Shown here one piece after another: positions 34,659-46,215 of a stretch of 64,000 nt of DNA. How positions within the stretch are numbered: the stretch's first letter is position 1; the number at the start of each line of letters is the position of its first letter. The position numbers and the translations under genes are program-made. The notes under the pieces were generated by a model. That model made no database searches and was not told the origin of the DNA. It was given only the letters and a program-made list of their open reading frames with translations. Location: positions 10,055,188 to 10,119,187 of the forward strand of contig CM034101.1 of NCBI GenBank assembly GCA_019914945.1, given 5' to 3'. The stretch comes from Typha latifolia. Lineage: Eukaryota; Streptophyta; Magnoliopsida; Poales; Typhaceae.

Positions 34659-35692
34659 TGATACGATTCAGACTTCACCGACGTCGTCTCGAGCATGGAT
34701 TCACATTAGGAGTGTTTTTGTTTCATGTTTTAGTGTTTAATTTCCATTAAAATAAGTTTTCTGTAAGTCGCGTTCGAACGCGGGTGGAGTGAGTTCGAAC
34801 GTGGTTTGTGAACGGGGTTGTGAACGTGGTGAAGAGAATGTACTGTGCGTTCGAACGCGGTGTGTTCGAACGCACTGTGAACGCCTGCATCAAGTTCGCA
34901 AATACCGACAGGCGCGTTCGATCGCGCGTTCGAATGCCTGCATCACGTTCGCAAATCCAGAAGAGCGAACTCAGTGCGTTCGAACGCGGTCGGGCGAGTT
35001 CGAACACGGTCGACGAAAATTGTGTTTTTAGGGTTAATTTAAGTTGCTGGTTAGCCTATAAAAGGATGTGGTAGGCAACCAAATTGATTTTTGATTATTG
35101 AGATTGAGTTTTGCCTTGCCTCCTTCGTCTTCTTCGCTCGCGTTCTCTCAATCCCCGGCGACGCCGCTTCTAACCTCCCTCGTTCGGCTAATCACCCTAG
35201 TCCCTTAGGGGTGGCCCTCTTCTCCCCCTTCGTCCAATCTATCCCACACTTGCCCTAATCCTTCCATCAACCACAACCCTTCCACCATCACTTTTCACCG
35301 GTGCCACCACATTAACGCCGGTCCACCATCCACCATTACCTAGGATCTCGTGCCTCCATCCACGGATCCAAAACAGAGCATCCTGACGTTCGTCCACTAA
35401 ACGAACGATATCTCGAGATCCCCAACTCCGATTCGCTTGAAACTTGATTTGTTGCAAAGCTCTTTTTCGGGCCTACAATATATCAAAAGTTCACGTCGAT
35501 CCGACGGTGGAATATGTCGGGATCTTATTTCAAAGTTCCGTGTCAGATCTAGTCCAGATCAAGAATTGGAAGAGATCAACCCTTCACCAAAACGGCGAGA
35601 TCGTATCAAGCTGGTATCAGAGCTCCATAGCCAGAGGCATGATCGTATCAAGCTGGTATCAGAGCTCCATAGCCATAGGCGAGATCGTATCA
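34659..35692 (+). repeat. 3' LTR of A with two 42-bp PBS units
   Basis: Starts TGATACGATTCAGAC after the purine-rich GCGGAAGCGTGGTGGAT. Motif array at 34769-35020 (exact GCGTTCGAACGC at 34770, 34847 and 34976), TATAAAA at 35057-35063. The first GATCGTATCA ends at 35608; two 42-bp units end at 35650 and 35692, each again containing TGGTATCAGAGC. Confidence 0.93.
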
Positions 35693-36110
35693 TAATTGAG
35701 TTAGATCCGTAACTTCTGGATATACAACTTTTGTATTAATGCCGTTCGTAGATTCGAACAGAAATTGAGATGAAAATATTAAATAATGTGGGTGATGGTG
35801 GTGGTGACAGGTGGAGTGGATGTTAGGGTTATGGATAGGTATGGAGATGAAGATGGATGGTGGATGTGATTAAGAGATATAGACAAAGGGATCGAAGTGG
35901 TCGAGATCCGAAAGAAGCGGGGTGACTCGATAGTCGAGGGACATTAGAAGTTAGGAGAAACCGTGCCAACGGTAGAGGTGGAAGGATGGTGAAGAGGAAT
36001 GAGGGAGATTAGGGTAGATAGATGATAGAGAGGCATGAAATCAATATTCCAATAGCATAATCAAGTTGACTGCCATCCACATATTTATAGAGTCTAGACC
36101 ATGTCTTCCA
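35693..36110 (-). mobile_element. LTR B remnant (probable 5' LTR of gypsy B)
   Basis: It matches LTR B from the TAATTGGGTTAGAT region (26646 in the intact copy) to the TATA box (CATATTTATAGAG at 36080-36092). U5 end and U3 array are missing, cut by the A insertion on one side and by gypsy D on the other. Confidence 0.8.
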
Positions 36111-37958
36111 AATTGATCTATATCCATTGGCTCTACGAGGAGCTGACTTGGTTCTTGTCACCTTCAACTTCACCACCATGACGATGGAGTTCAGTCATGA
36201 AGGCCAACTGATCTACTACTAGCCACGTCAAGCAAGGACGCCAAAGGCGCACTTCAGTCCCTAGAAGGGTTGCCGAAACCCAGGTGTCGTGGGTTCCTCA
36301 TGCAACTCATCAAAGGGGCTAAGGACGTGGATGATCCATTGCACTTACCTGCTAACTTAAAGGCTATTTTGTAGGAATTTTAAGATGTATTCTAGCAACC
36401 ACATGGATTACCTCCACCTAGGACGCAAGATCATCGTATTGAGATCATGCCTAGGGCGGGTCTAGCAAATGTTAGGCCATACTGCTATCCTTTCATTTAA
36501 AAGGAGGCTATAATGAAGATGGTCCAAGAGATGTCCATCAGGGTGATAAGACTAAGTCAAAGCGCTTATTCTTCACCGGTCTTGCTCGTGCGGAAGGACG
36601 GATCATGGCAGTTTTGTGTGGACCATCGAGCTCTCAATTCTATCAATGTCAAAGACCGGTATCCCATACCGGTGATCAAAGAGTTGTTGGATGAATTGGC
36701 GGGTGCATCCTACTTCTAAAAGCTAGATTTGATGGCGAGGTACCATCAAATTAAAGTAGAAATGTCCGATGTGCACAAGATGTCATTTAGAACTCATGAT
36801 GGGCACTACGAGTTCCTCGTTATGCCCTTTGGTCTCTCCAATGCTCACGCCACCTTTCAGAGCTTAATGAATGATATTTTTAGGCCTCATTTGAGGCAAT
36901 ATGTGCTGATATTCTTTGATGACATACTGGTATACAGCTGCATATGGGAGGAGCACTTGCGACGTCTTCAGACGGTACTTGGCCTATTACGTCAACACAA
37001 ATTGAAGGACAAGAACTCCAAGTGTTCATAGGGGCAGTGAAGGGTCGACTACCTGGGCCACATCATATCTAAAGATGGCGCCGAAGCTGACCTAAGAAGA
37101 TTCAAAGCATGGTGGAATGGCTGCTGCCCAAGACTGCCAAGGAACTATGCAGCTTTCTCGGCTTAACCGACTACTACTGTCAGTTTATGGCAAAACTATG
37201 GCAAGGTTGCGACTCTCTCACGACCTTGTTGCGAGAAGGTGCATTCACATGAACGAACAAAGTAAGGGAAGCATTCGTAGCCATGAAGAAGGCGATGATC
37301 TTAGTCCCAGTTCACCAAATCGTTCACCATTGAGTGCGACGTGTCCGGAGTCGGCATTAGGGCTATTTTGATGCAAGAAGGTAGACCCGTGGCTTACATG
37401 AGCAAGGCTCTTTCTAAGCATTCACAGATGCTATCCACTTATGAAAAGGAGATGCTCGCCACCATCTATGCTATCCCCAAGTGAAGGCCTTATCTCATCG
37501 GGCGTGTCACTTCACGATCCGCACCGATTAAAGGAGTTTGTCATACTTTCTTGGGCAGCGCATATACACACTAGCCCAGTAAAGATGGGTGTCCAAACTA
37601 TTTGGATACGTCTATGAGTTGGTGTACAAAAAGGGGATCGAAAATAGTGTCGCTGATGCCTTATCAAGGCGCCTGAATCCAGTCGAGTTGGCAATGATTT
37701 CGGCGACAGGTTTTCCTTTTTTTTTCAACAGCTCTAGGAGGCCTACAAGAAGGATCTAGACACCATGAGGATATGGGACGACCTTGCTGCAAATCCCATC
37801 TATATGCAAGGAGTTATGGTGAAAGACAGACTCTTAGTGGACTAAGGCAAGATAATTGTTCAAACTGATCGCTGCTTGCGCATGGAGTTGGTGCTCCACT
37901 TCCATGACAGCCCTATGGCTAGAGATGAGGGGGTGTTGCGCACCTATAAACGGCACAC
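36111..37958 (+). pseudogene. Gypsy D pol fragment: RT, RNase H, start of integrase
   Basis: A protease end (HVFQIDLYP-like, frame-shifted) leads to RT with [24 protein letters not shown] (two parts: [12 protein letters not shown] and [11 protein letters not shown]), HYEFLVMPFGLSNA, the catalytic [10 protein letters not shown] and YLGHIISKDG, then a degraded RNase H (ECDVSGVGIRAILMQEGRP, VADALSRRL) and the zinc-binding start of integrase (HFHDSPMARDEGVLRTYKRH). It stops abruptly at an LTR B fragment. Many stops and shifts. Confidence 0.88.
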
Positions 37959-38258
37959 TTAGTTAGGATCTTTTTTTACTGCATTATTTGCTTATTTTCA
38001 TTAAAATGAAATTCCTATAAGTCACGTTCGAACGCAGGTGGGGTCGCGTTCGAACGCCCTTGCGAATGCCTGCATCAGGTTTGCAAATACAAAGAATGCA
38101 TATTATGCATTCAAACATGGTCGGGCGAGTTCGAACGCCTGCATCACGTTCGCACATACAAAGAACGTCTTTTGTGTGTTCGAACGCGATCGAGCGCGTT
38201 CGAACGCGATCAGCGGGAATCTTCTAAAATTAGGGTTAGAGTTACATATTATTTTAGG
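37959..38258 (+). mobile_element. LTR B fragment (U3 with TTCGAA array), plus
   Basis: Begins ACACTTAGTTAGGATC, four bases into the LTR start. The array spans 38022-38215 with exact GCGTTCGAACGC at 38046 and 38196. It ends before the TATA box, at a junction with gypsy E protease. Confidence 0.85.
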
Positions 38259-39830
38259 ACCTTGCGGCATATGCCCTCCATTCTCAATATGGTGCCATCA
38301 CCAATAGCCACATCAAAGCCATTGGAAGGCTCTAACTCCAATACCAAATGCCTCACCATCTGAGAATCCACAAAATTGTGGGTGCTTCCTGAATCAATAA
38401 GAATTAGGACTTTATTCTTCTTGATCATACCTTCGACCTGAAGAGTTTTCAGAGTCGACTCACCTACGAAAGAATGAAGGGAGAGCTCGGCTCGGACATC
38501 AAGCGGGTTGTCCTCTTTGGTCTGGTCACCTTCTTCATCTTGTTGCACCTTAAGATCTTCAATGGATCATCCTCAATCATCTCCATGAGCATGATGGCAG
38601 TGGGTTGTTTTGAGCATTTGTGGCCAGATACGAAGCGCTAGTCACAATAAAAGCATAGGCCCTTCGAGCGCCAATCTTCGATCTCTGTTAGTGTGAGACG
38701 TTGCCCCATCATTCATGGCTATCCCCTAGGGCCAGGGGCTGTCCGTGGTGGGGGTGGCCGATTGGGGTTTGGCCGAACCCACCCTGAACGTGCCACATCC
38801 GAGATCGACGGTCTAGGGTTGGAGCGCGGGTCGCTAGTGCTCCATGTTGGACGGTTTGTCGCCTTTAACTCCCTTATCTTCTCTTCCATCATTTGAGTCG
38901 ATGAGAAGGCTTCCAACAAGGTAGTAGGATGAGTCGCTTTGACTTCTGCTTGGATATCTCGATGAAGCCCGGAGACGAAGGTGCTTTTAAGAGCAAAATT
39001 CGACCACCCGTGGACTCGATTACTAATTCTTTCGAACTCCTCTTGGTAGGCTCTTATAGAGGTCTTTTGGGTTAGCCTCATCAAGTTGGCTTGAAAGTCT
39101 CATAGTCGGAGGGTCCAAAACACACATAAAGTCTTCATAGTCGGAGAACTCCTCCCAAGTAATGAAGGTGCGCGCGCAATGTGCTTCTTGAAACCACCTC
39201 ACCGCTATGTCTTCATGGTGGAATGAGGCCAGAAGCACCTTTTGGTGGTGGTCAAGTATCCCTTGATAGGTGAAGAATTATTTTGCCCTATAGATCCAAT
39301 CCAACGAGTCACCCCCGTTGAATTTAGGAAAATCGACTCGAACAGTTTGGGGTTGTAGCATTTGATCGCGTCCGTTCTTGCATCCTTGGTGAAGTGGCTC
39401 ATGTTGCTAGACCCTTGGTTGATATGGGGCTCCTCCCACTCCTCCCAAGGTTCCTCCTTTGGGTATGGGGCCATTGGTGCCATTGGGTGCAAGGGTGGTA
39501 AATCGGTGCGACGCCCTTGCAGTTCATTGCGTTGCTGCCATGGTGCCGCCAGGATCGGTCCTTGCCAGGCCTGATCTTGTGGTAAGGGACGATCCTCTTA
39601 TCTTTGATAATGATTACAAGGTTGAGGTCGATGATCTGGTTGGGCAACAACCAGTGGTGGAGCCGTAGAAGCCGCATCCCTTCTTCCTTGATGTTTCTAG
39701 GCGGGATGCCACCTTGATTAACTTTCCCACTATTAATATGCTTAGGGGTACACCTTTGAAGATTTTGGTTCATGTCCACTAGGGTTGCCTTCATCATCTC
39801 TAATATTGTTTGTGCCACGAACGCTAGGGT
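38259..39830 (-). pseudogene. Gypsy E gag and protease, truncated
   Basis: Minus strand: gag N-terminal region (39399-39857), VRVDFPKFNGGDS-type core (near 39290-39330), ASFHHEDIAVRWFQEAH (39150-39238), YQEEFERISNRVHGW (39020-39080), CCHC-type region (about 38620-38690, with a stop after the second Cys), and protease with ILIDSGSTHNF and GFDVAIGDG (38260-38460). It is cut at 38259 after the protease flap region. Confidence 0.88.
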
Positions 39831-40219
39831 TTCCTCCACATATTTATAGAGGCTCACCCTTGGGACCCAAACAATTATGTTAAAACCCTAATAAACCAAC
39901 AATTTTTGCTATGGTGCGTTCGAACGCGCTTGATCGTGTTTGGACGCGCAAATATCATTCTCTATCATTGCGAAAGTGTGCAGACATTCGAACGGTTGTG
40001 TTCGAACGGGTCCGAGGCCGTTCGAACGAGTAAATCACGTTCTCTGTTTTTGTGAATGCATGCAGGCATTCGCATGGCCCATTCGAACGCGGTCCATTGC
40101 ATTCGAACGCCCCCCCAGCAAAAAGCTTTATTTTTTTAAACAAAAATCCAACTAGATAAATATGCTTTTCTCAATAAACCCAATGTCGCGAGTGGAGCTA
40201 TTATGACCCAGTCGTATCA
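39831..40219 (-). mobile_element. 5' LTR fragment, family C, with TTCGAA array
   Basis: Starts TGATACGACTGGG at 40219 (minus) and matches 24878-25266. Array at 39910-40110 with exact GCGTTCGAACGC at 39916; TATA box (CTATAAATA, minus) near 39838-39848. U5 and leader are deleted, so the LTR abuts gag. It assigns gypsy E and C to one family. Confidence 0.82.
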
Positions 40220-40933
40220 AACCTGTTATATTATTTCTCTGTACTTTATTGAATAAAAAATTAGAGTTGTCAGAAACTTTTAAAAAGAAAAACGAGAGTG
40301 AATTAATTACAAAATAGTGAAATAGAAAGGTATTGCAATGGAAACATAAAATAAGAATTAAATGCAACCTAAAACATATCTCAGGTTTTTAATTTAAAAG
40401 TTGGATGAAAATTTAGTAATTTTTGGAGTTGGATGAAAAATTAGTAATTTTTTTAGTGTAGTTAACTTATTCTAAATGTTTGATTAAATTTAGTTAATAG
40501 AACTAATGATAGGATATTTTATGTAAACGTTTGATAAAATATAAGACTCCATTCGTGAATATTAAAAATGCAAAGTGTAACTCGCAAATAGCTGAAAATT
40601 AGGATGTTAAATGCAAATTTACCTGCAATATGGATGACTTCTTATCATCCGCAACATCGATGGATGTGATTGTGAAATAGAAATGGAAAATTTGTCGTAC
40701 AATTCTTTTCGAGTTTCTTGTTGGATAAGTTTATATAGCAATTTCTTTTTGTTTCGTATTTCTTTTCTCTGATTCCAACCTCAGTGCTCGTCTTTGAGAT
40801 CTCTAATTCACTCCTTCCTAGTTTTTGCTTGTTTCTTCATGGATTTATGGTATTTTTCAATTAAAACCCTAGATTTTGTTTCAATTTATGAATTTTTTTT
40901 TTAATTTAGGGTTTTGAGTTTGGTGTTGTTTTT
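40220..40933. other. AT-rich interval without recognised feature
   Basis: No retroelement domain, RNA gene or clear repeat. This is likely the original flank of the family C insertion. Confidence 0.45.
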
Positions 40934-41463
40934 TGATATGATCCTACCATGTGGGTCGAGTTAGTCGAGTCAGTCGAGTCAGTCGAATCGAATTAGTCTA
41001 ATTTACTTATTGTCTTTAATTTTGAATTAAAGTAGATAATCCATATGTGGACCCAATTTGCTATTACCCTACTCCTATAAATATGAGTGATCATCCATGG
41101 GATAATTAGCATGTGCGGAATGATATTGAGTTTAATTATTTTATTATCATGCATTTACTATTTTATCGTAGCAGTTAGATCATCCTTATTTTTGTAAGAG
41201 TAAATCGTAACCGCAGAACCCTTCTAAGTTTTCAAACCTTAGCCACCATTTATCTCTATGAGGCATTCTACTTTACAACCATCCACCACTCTTCAACGAC
41301 TGCCACAATAATGGATAATCCGTTTTAGTCCCTTTTGGTCATAACTTCTTGTCCAGAACTTTAGATCAACTCAAACTAGAGCTAAAAGAACTCTAACTTA
41401 TGAGGTTATATTTCATTAGAGTTTCCTAATGTTCTCATGTACAGATCGTTCTATATTTTGTAC
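40934..41463 (+). mobile_element. LTR family F, 5' LTR (plus)
   Basis: Starts TGATATGATCC and ends TTTTGTACA. A GTCGAGTCA reiteration sits near 40955-40985 and the TATA box (CTCCTATAAATATG) near 41071-41084. Downstream, TAGAATCAAAGCC (41472-41484) is a decayed TGGTATCAGAGCC primer site. No matching 3' LTR follows in the same orientation. Confidence 0.7.
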
Positions 41464-41499
41464 ATAATAAGTAGAATCAAAGCCATCATTTCTTAGCTA

Positions 41500-41745
41500 A
41501 TGGTTAGCATGAGACCAAAAAAGATGAATGAAGAAGGAGCAACCATGGAGGACGAGGAACTCGTCTTAGTTCCTATGGGAGTTACTCCGATGCCACCATT
41601 AGCACCAGCAACCGAAGATGATGAATTACCCGCATGGGCAAGGGTGTTGATCGAGTCTATGGACTCATTGAAAGAATCTTCGAGATCGAAGGAGAGCTCT
41701 AAGAGGATTGAGAAGGCGATCCAAGCCTTGACGATCATCTTCTAG
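41500..41745 (+). pseudogene. Short acidic frame of element F, gag-like position
   Basis: About 80 codons, acidic N-terminal half (MEDEELVLVPMG, ATEDDELP) and a Lys/Ser-rich helix (ESSRSKESSKRIEKAI). It starts just after the decayed primer site, where gag begins. No gag signature or CCHC is visible, so the assignment rests on position. DNA from 41746 to 42721 is GC-richer, frame-broken and otherwise unrecognised; 42400-42480 resembles 58494-58560. Confidence 0.4.
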
Positions 41746-42721
41746 CTAAGCACAAGCATCCCTTGCTGCTTGCACTGCCAGCCATGACGAAAATAGCCCA
41801 GCTATGCTAGAGGAGCTCACCTGTGAGGAAGGTGGAGAGGAGTCCCAACCCGCCTCCACTCCTCCTCCACTTGCCATGGTAGAGCTTCATCCACTCATGC
41901 TGAACCTCCCAAGCATAATTGCAATGTCGGAGCAGCCGCTAGCGCAGGGGCCAAAGATATCTTCCCCACTCGTGGTGGAAATTAGGGACCAAAATTCTAG
42001 TCTTCCACTGGTGATGATGTATGCGCCCTCGGCCCAAATTGTCACATCCATTCTTTTCCTCAGATCACCCACATCTGAATCATGGCTGCCATTCGCGCCA
42101 ACACTGGCCTGAAATACACGGTATAGGACCATTAAAGCTACAGTAAACCCATAGCCATTGACGACCATCGGGTGGCCGAACCCGACGACTACCACCATAA
42201 GGAGCTACCCTTTCATTAGGGTGGCTTCATTGGGACTTCTTGACAGTTTGGCTCCACTACGATAGACCCTAAATGTCATTTGTAGTTGTCGGGGGTTGGT
42301 TGACCAATGGGCGCAATAGATTGAGCCTCAGTTTGATATTTGGCTTCTATCATCACCTACCCTGCCCACCGCCACAAGGATCTGTAGAATGATGAATGCT
42401 GTTGGCCAGCTACCCTGCCCATCGCTACCGAGGCTATAGTGGCCTATGGCGGTGTCTCTAGGCCAAAATTTAATTTCAGCCCTAGGGTTAGGGTTAGGGC
42501 AATTGCATGGTGGAGATGAAGTGCACGAATCTAGTTTAGAGCTCATAAGCATGACCTCAAGCCGAATACGAGCTTAAGGATGAACAGTGGAACAATCCGA
42601 TGTGTTCGCACTAGTTGATTGAGCCAAACTCTTATGTAGCCCAAGCACGACATGAGCCAAACCTGTGGGCCTATGATCGACTTGACCAGCATCCTTTGCG
42701 AGGTCGCCTAACTCACTATGA

Positions 42722-42945
42722 TGTTACGAACCAGATCTGGACTGATCTGGACGTAAGAAAAATGTGAAATTTTATTTGGAGGTAGCCTCATAAATTAGGG
42801 TTCTAATAGATTTGGTTCGTCTAGATGAAAATATATTAATAAAATAGTGGAGCAATGTCAAATAGGGATGAATAGTAATTAACCAACATTGCGGCGGTCG
42901 TCAGAGAGTGGTGGACGGTCAAGGGTGGTGGTGGACGGCCGTAAG
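42722..42945 (-). mobile_element. LTR family F fragment (minus)
   Basis: TGTTACGAACCAGATCTGG onward matches 933-1170, including the GGTGGTGGACGGCCGTAAGG end. Truncated beyond that. Confidence 0.75.
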
Positions 42946-43047
42946 GTAGTTGAACTCGTGACCTCTGAGGTCACAAGTGAGTACCCTTCCAACTTTCAAA
43001 AATTAGGTATTAAAATTGGTTTAAACTTGGTGTTTTTAATTAGGATT

Positions 43048-43443
43048 CTCTTATAAAAAACTAAAACTTACGTGAATACTTAGGTATGCTCTTATACCAA
43101 TTGAAAACTATAAGAAATGCCTTAGGAGATGAGATCTATCACATGATATTAATAATAATATGCAAAAAATAAAGCGTGAAAAATACGATTGCAAACACAA
43201 ATTTTTACATGGAAAAACCCAAAATCGAGTAAAAAATCACGGATCAAAATTCGGATCAAAACTAATCACTAAAATCTATAGTAGTTAAAAAAAAGCTTAT
43301 AGATCACCCGTCAATTCCTATGACTCAATTTGTACCAACCTTGATCGCTAGACCCCACGACACACTACTTTCTTTGATCGGTTTCAAACCTTAGTGACCC
43401 TCGAGGTTGCTCTTTTTGTCTCAGTGACCTTTGATACACCTTG
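43048..43443 (-). mobile_element. LTR fragment, copia family G, with duplicated PBS
   Basis: The LTR begins (plus reading) TGAAAACTATAAG at about 43102. To its left lie two primer-site copies in reverse, CTCTTATACCAAT at 43089 and a degenerate CTCTTATA at 43048, 41 bp apart (49 bp minus an 8-bp deletion when compared with 56880-56941). The LTR matches 56942-57250 and 7653-8050 and is cut at 43443. Confidence 0.72.
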
Positions 43444-43863
43444 TTAGAATTTTTTCTTATTGCATTAATTATTTATTTTCATTAAAATAAATTTCCTATA
43501 GGTCGCATTCGAATGCGGAAGGGGTTGCGTTCGAATGCCTTTGCGAACGCCGACATTAAGTTCGCAAAAATAGAGAACACAAAATACGCGTTCGAATGCG
43601 ATCGGGCACGTTCGAACATCTGCATCAGGTTCGCATCGATAGAGAACGCCTTTTGTGCGTTCGAACGCGATCGGGTGTTTTCGAACGCTAATAGCGAGAG
43701 TCCACTAGAATTAGGGTTAATTATTGTGGCCCAGATTTTGAAGGGATCGTTACCTATCATTGGTATTAGAGCCTATCTTTTGGTATCGTAGACCTATCAT
43801 TGGTATTAGAGCTAGGCGAACCTTAGACCTCCATTAATGGAGGAAATAAGGAACATGGCATCG
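43444..43863 (+). mobile_element. 5' LTR (deleted) and leader of gypsy B2
   Basis: LTR B U3 with the motif array (43500-43690, exact GCGTTCGAACGC at 43657). The TATA-to-U5 part is missing; the end is made of reiterated CTATCATTGGTATTAGAGC units (about 43755-43812). The gag start codon is at 43837, shortly before the target site of the next insertion. Confidence 0.75.
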
Positions 43864-44700
43864 TGATAAACTCTGATACCAAAGATAGGCTATGCAATGA
43901 TTCCTTTAAGATCTGGATGTATTATAGAAATCAGTCTGCGCGACCGTGAGAAAATATTCTTCAAATATTCACTGATAGTCCGAAAATTATGAAACAAATT
44001 GGGTAAGATTCGTACTTCCTGATCTACAACTTTTGTATTCAAGCCCTTCGTAGATTCGAACTGTAGCAAGGATAAAATAATAGAATAACTTCGGTGATGG
44101 TGGTGGTGATGGGTGGAGTGGATGTTAAGGTTTTGGATGGGTATGGAGATGAAGGTAGATTGTGGAAGTGGTTAAAGGATGTAGACAAAGGGAATGAAGT
44201 GGTCGAGATCCCAAAGAAGAGGGGTGGCTTGATAGTCGAGGGAGATTAGAAGTTAGGAGAAACCTTGCCAACGATAGAGGTGGAAGGATGGTGAAGAGGG
44301 AGGAGGAGAAATCTAGAGAGAAGATAGGAGGCAGGAAATCAATAATCCAATAGCATAATGAATTTGGCTGCCATCCATATATATATATGGAGGCTAGCCA
44401 AAAACTACTAAAATAATATGAAACCTTAATTCTAGAACTTTCCCGTCGATCACGTTCGAACGCGCCCGATCGCATTGAACGCACCAAAACACGTTCTCTA
44501 TAAGTGCGAACGTGATACAAGCATTTGAACGCGCGCATTCAAACTCGCCCGACTACGTTCGAACGCATAATATGCATTCTCTATATTTGCAAACCTGATG
44601 CATGCGTTAGCAAGGGCATTCGAATGCGACCTACATGAATTTTATTTTAATGAAAATATACACCTAATGCAATAAGAAAAGATCTTATCTAAGTGTATCA
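43864..44700 (-). mobile_element. Solo LTR B, TSD CATCG, with PBS motif inside
   Basis: Perfect CATCG duplications (43859-43863 and 44701-44705) bound an 837-bp LTR: TGATACACTTAG at 44700 (minus) to ...TTTATCA at 43864. Inside its last 20 bp is TTTGGTATCAGAG, a primer-site motif. Array at 44450-44640, TATA box (minus) near 44375-44390. It splits the gag of gypsy B2 a few codons after its ATG. Confidence 0.93.
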
Positions 44701-46109
44701 CATCGACAAGGAGATCAATGGAGAACATTGACAAGGGAAGACTTAATCCATAATAACCCTAACCGTGAGGCCGATTCCTTTGGGGTGGCCATGGTAGGAC
44801 CGAGTCAACCAACGTCCACTGGTGTGAATATGGGCTTGGCGGAAGAACTTAGGGGCATGTTCTAAACATTGCTACATAGAGTTGACGCAATGCAGGATGA
44901 TCATAATGCTTTAAAGGAATATGTTATGAACTGATCGACTTTGTCATCTCCTCGACGAAGATCAGTGTCTCAAGAAGGACTAGCGGTGGGACCACACCGA
45001 TCCGATACCCCTCAGGTCCAGGTACAACATGTTAATGTCAATGATCCGCTTTTACTTATTCCTACACATCATCTCCCACCTCCGATACACAATCCAAGAC
45101 CGGCAATGGTGGAACCCGAAAGGCGTGTGGCACCGATGTGCTTCGTCGAGGAAGAGGATTGATACTTAGGATGAAGTTGATCCCTTCGGAGATGGTGATG
45201 GACGTGCTTGAGGATTTAGAGAAGGAGATCAATAAGCACAAAGGTTCAAACCTGAACTAAGGATCTTTCGCGAACCTGACAATGCTATCTGAGAGAGAAC
45301 CGCACGCTTGGACTTTCCAAAATTCCAAGGCGGTGATCCGATGAATTAGGTGTTTCAAGTGGAGCAATACTTTGATTATAAAGGGAGAGCGGAGGATGCA
45401 AAGGTCCAGATGGCAAGCTTTTACCTCTAAGGAATGACATGGCATTGGTATCGATCGGCTATTCGTGGTGGAGGATTATACACAAATTTGGGATAGCGAA
45501 TATGAATATTTTGCTGCCACATTAAGCAAGATAGTTCAGAGGACGACTATATTAGAGTATCAAGCAGAATTTGAAAGAGTTAGTAGTCGTTGTGAGCCAC
45601 CTTGGCCCAAATCGACATTGATGAGCATAATTATTTCAGGGCTGCAGAAGGAGATAGGTGGATGTTCATGCTCTTTGTCCTACTACTATTGAGGAGGTCT
45701 TTGAGAAGGCCGTGAGGATGGAGCAAAACCACAAGGCTCTCAAGATGCCAGCGAAATCAAGTTGGGGCAACTGAGATGGGCGGTTTGCGCCAAGAACATT
45801 GGCTAGAAATTTTGCCAGTTCAAAGTCGGCGACTGCTGGTACTAGACCACGATCACCTTTGAGACCTTTTTTCGATGTTAGAGGAGGCACAAGACCCCCC
45901 GCTTGAACTCTCACACTTGCCTAGGTGGAGGAGCGAAGAGTGAAGGGTCTTTACTTTCGATGCGATGAACGTTTCACCCCCAGTCATCGGTGTCCCAAAC
46001 CGATCGAGAGTGTGATGCTCATCGACGGTCCCGAGGAGGACAATGAGGTTGTTGGTGATGGATAGTATTCGAAGGAGGTCCATGAGGTGGCCATGGAGGA
46101 GGGCGCGGA
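44701..46109 (+). pseudogene. Gypsy B2 gag, first part
   Basis: Degenerate gag in alternating frames: proline-rich HHLPPPIHNPRPAMVEPERR (45060-45125), DFPKFQGGDPMN (45310-45350), VEQYFDYKGRAEDAKVQMAS, then VSSRCEPPWPKS (45580-45620), an Arg-rich spacer, a CCHC-like region near 45945-45995 and the acidic spacer up to the family A insertion (GCGGA, 46105-46109). It continues at 51941. Confidence 0.85.
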
Positions 46110-46215
46110 TGATACGATCTCTGCTGTCATACCAGCTTGATACGATTTCCACTTTCGGCCAGGGCTTGATCTATTCCATGCTCGAGATGATATCTGTGAA
46201 GTCCGAATCGTATCA
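46110..46215 (-). repeat. 3' LTR of A, collapsed to 106 bp
   Basis: Both ends survive: TGATACGATTCGGAC at 46215 (minus) and CGTATCA at 46110, with a 28-bp reiteration (46110-46137) holding a mutated primer motif (TGGTATGACAGC). About 0.8-0.9 kb of U3, R and U5 interior is deleted, including array and TATA box. Confidence 0.85.

Larger units (their letters stand above)
31313..35692 (+). mobile_element. Gypsy family A element (plus), integrase-deleted
   Basis: The 5' LTR (truncated at its left) ends at 32154, the PBS is at 32158-32169, gag and protease are in one frame (32196-34445), then come a scrambled integrase piece, an RNase H tail fused to the chromodomain end, and the 3' LTR (34659-35692). 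It interrupts gypsy B: gag of B lies to its left and a B LTR remnant to its right. Part of the left side (A U3, B leader) was later deleted. Confidence 0.9.

Noticed and set aside
36111..37958. RT-RNase H block considered as an endogenous pararetrovirus
   Set aside because: Integrase zinc domain, gypsy-type protease-RT order and LTR neighbours identify Ty3/gypsy; no movement or coat protein seen.
42946..43000. tRNA-like words (GTTGAACTCGTGACCTC)
   Set aside because: No acceptor or anticodon stems can be formed around them.
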